64,000 nucleotides of DNA. Source: Callaeas wilsoni (lineage: Eukaryota; Chordata; Aves; Passeriformes; Callaeidae). A program made the position numbers and the translations under genes. Below, piece by piece: positions 62,101 to 64,000 of the stretch. The DNA lies in contig VWPU01003994.1 in NCBI GenBank assembly GCA_013398955.1, positions 42,089 through 106,088 of the forward strand. The letters are read 5' to 3'. How positions within the stretch are numbered: position 1 is the first letter of the stretch; each line of letters begins with the position of its first letter. The notes below the pieces were generated by a model. The model worked only from the letters and a program-made list of their open reading frames with translations. It did not search any database and was not told where the DNA came from.

Positions 62101-63559
62101 GTTCAATGCTCAGTGTGCAAATCCAAGTTCACTCTCCTGCAGGGAAGCAGGCATCTTATGACCTGAGCTGATGAGAAATCCCCCTTCACCTGGTTTTCAC
62201 AGCCAGTGGTAATTACTTGGAAGAGAAACTTCTTTCCTGTGCAGCAGAGGAGAATTTCAGCTTATAAAAGCTCATGGTCCACCAGATGATGGGTAAGTAT
62301 TGTGTCACATTGCCGTTCTACTGTGGACCAATAAACTCTTCAAATGCTTGCAGATTTTCAGGGGCAGTGTCCAATGCATGTTGTTTCCTTGGCAGCACTG
62401 CTCGAAGATGACTCAGATGCAAAGCTCGTCAGGGCCACGTGTATTCAGGTGTATTTCTATGTGCACAACAAGTGTCATGTGATAGGAGTTATCAGTATGT
62501 GTGCGATTATTCTCCTCTAGCAGTGGTGAGCAGGTAATGATTCTGCGACAGCTCAGTACACATGGCTAAATAAGGCACCCATTTAGTCATTTCTATCATT
62601 CTTGAATCACTAACTAAGGACACACAGGAATTTTTATAAGCCTGCATTAGGCCTATTAGAGTTCTCACTCGTCTTCATTCTCCGAACAAAATAAGGATGC
62701 CAGGAAAGCATTCCTAACTTAAGCTTCCATTGGATTTTATGAAGGTTAAAGAAACACCTTGAAACAACTCTGTTACTGGCCCTTCTCAGCCACATTCCTA
62801 AAACTGAACTCCAAGACTAGTTCCAAAGCCTTGGCTGGCAGCAGGTTACATTTGTGTACAGTACACACAAGGATTATTCCTGGAATGCAGAACACTCCTT
62901 GAAATCTTGTAAAACTGGACAATCATTCACTTCCATGCCTAACAAAAAAACCCATCTAAGTAAACGGAGCAAAGGCAAAGTCCTGACATCCCACCAAGAA
63001 TGGAAGCCCCTTCAAGGAACTGATTGCTGAAGCAAGGGGAAGAAAGGAACACAAACTCAGAAATCGCACTTTCTGCCCCAGAACAAGGCAAACGCTCACT
63101 GTCAGACGGGGAGGTGTGTGAAATTTATCAGTGACAAACTGCATAGTTCAGATTGTTGGAATTTCCAACTCACTGGGATGGATTGTTGAGTTCCTGTTTC
63201 TGGGAACTCCAGCTAACAAAGCATTAAACGAGAAATTTTAAAACTTCTAATTTCAGTGGTGATCCAGTAGTTGAGCTTCCTGCATGTTCAAGCTCCCGTG
63301 CTCTGGCTCACCATGACTGCCTCAAGCGTGGAACTACAACATGCTAGGACAGAGTGTTGCTTGGAAATGACCTCGGTCTTGAGCAGCACCTTGTTTTCTG
63401 TTTGTATTACTTTTTAAAGTGAGCGATGCAGGAAAAGAACTACTCAGAGCAAGCAGGAGCAAGGGGATACCACAGGGAAGAAGGCGGCAAAGAGGGGCGA
63501 TCAGAGACACACCCTGAAGTCAGTGACCTCCGCGATGGCCAACCTCGTTAAGGCCACGT

Positions 63560-64000
63560 AGCTGCTGGCAAAGGTGGGCCACGATGCAGGACTGGGCCCG
63601 CCGACACCTCGGCGACCCTACCTTGTCCCTGCCCACCGCTGCTCCCCTGGCGCGACCCGGGCGGGCTCCGAGCCCTGCCAGGGCCGCATGGCCGCGCCGA
63701 TCGCGGCTGCGGAGCAGCGTGCGCTGCGGGTCCGCAGCACGGCTGGGGCCGGCCAAGGAGAGAGAGCAGAACTGCAGCAACACAACTCGCTGAGCCCCCT
63801 CCATCCCTCCCCTTCCGTACAGCGGGCAGGCGCCTCTGCCCGGCCAGGCCCGCAGGTAACGCCAGCACCGTCCCGCCCTGCCCTCCCGCGCCGCGGAGCC
63901 GAGCGGAGCCGGGGGATGGCAGCAGGTACCGACCGGGCTCACGGGGAGCCGCGCCGCGCTCTGCGCGCACACCGCGACCGCGGGGTCCCCGCCCGCCCCC
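63560..64000. promoter_or_regulatory. CpG island at the right edge, likely WWC1 promoter flank
   Basis: GC content and CpG density rise sharply from about 63560 to the end, for example GCGCCGATCGCGGCTGCGGA near 63694-63713 and a GC box (CCGCCCGCCCCC) at 63989-64000. For a minus-strand gene whose exon 1 is missing, this is where the first exon and promoter are expected. No WW-domain coding or start codon of WWC1 was found inside, so exon 1 is probably just beyond 64000. Plus-strand donor-like sites exist at 63855 (CAG then GTAAC) and 63925 (CAG then GTACC), so a divergent transcript is possible. Confidence 0.6.

Larger units (their letters stand above)
47131..63559 (-). other. WWC1 intron 1, part towards exon 1
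   Basis: This is about 16.4 kb of non-coding sequence. The first 900 bases (to about 48030) remain moderately GC-rich with scattered CpG. It holds a 27-bp-period imperfect duplication (51843-51893), a T run (about 53234-53256), an AACT microsatellite (59075-59101) and a 214-codon open frame at 53755-54399 (plus) with no family resemblance. No exon, RNA gene or named transposable element is recognised. Confidence 0.65.

Noticed and set aside
63520..63972. 140-150 codon minus-strand frames in the right-edge CpG island
   Set aside because: They are Arg/Gly/Ala-rich as any frame in CpG-island DNA would be. They lack the WW1 signature expected for WWC1 exon 1.

Overview
The window reads as vertebrate nuclear DNA, most likely from a bird. 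It carries intron-rich gene structure, one long coding gene matching vertebrate WWC1 (KIBRA), and CR1-type LINE remnants, which are typical of birds and other reptiles. I place it at bird level only. Nothing visible fixes the species.

Almost the whole window is one gene, WWC1, transcribed on the minus strand (right to left). I could place 19 consecutive coding exons between 33413 and 377. Every junction has AG at the acceptor and GT at the donor, and the codon phase matches at all 18 joins. Together they give 2,824 coding bases, about 941 codons without a stop. By recalled human exon numbering these are exons 2 to 20 of 23. Exon 1 (start codon and first WW domain) was not found and should lie beyond 64000. 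The last exons (the segment with the reported aPKC phosphosites, the C-terminal coiled coil and the PDZ-binding tail) lie below position 1.

Layout by position. 1-8919: exons 20 to 12, closely spaced, encoding the aPKC-binding segment, the acidic region, the C2 domain and the segment before it. 13008-17617: exons 11 to 9, encoding the Ser-rich linker and the end of the coiled-coil half. 22806-28429: exons 8 to 3, encoding most of the N-terminal coiled coil. 33304-33413: exon 2, encoding the second WW domain. From 33414 to the right edge is intron 1, at least 30.6 kb. It holds a truncated CR1 LINE, a smaller CR1-like piece lies in intron 2, and next to the large CR1 are a perfect 34-bp inverted repeat and a short direct repeat. 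A GC/CpG-rich block at about 46.4-47.1 kb and a second at 63.56-64.0 kb complete intron 1. The right-edge block is the best candidate for the flank of the main WWC1 promoter.

WWC1 family proteins are cytoplasmic scaffolds of the Hippo pathway (partners include NF2/merlin, LATS1/2, SAV1, AMOT and PTPN14) and bind atypical PKC. I saw no second protein-coding gene, tRNA, rRNA or CRISPR array, and no sign of a new biological system. The most unusual feature is the perfect hairpin at 36111-36188. Residue numbers below assume that the missing exon 1 supplies 39 codons plus two bases, as recalled for human.
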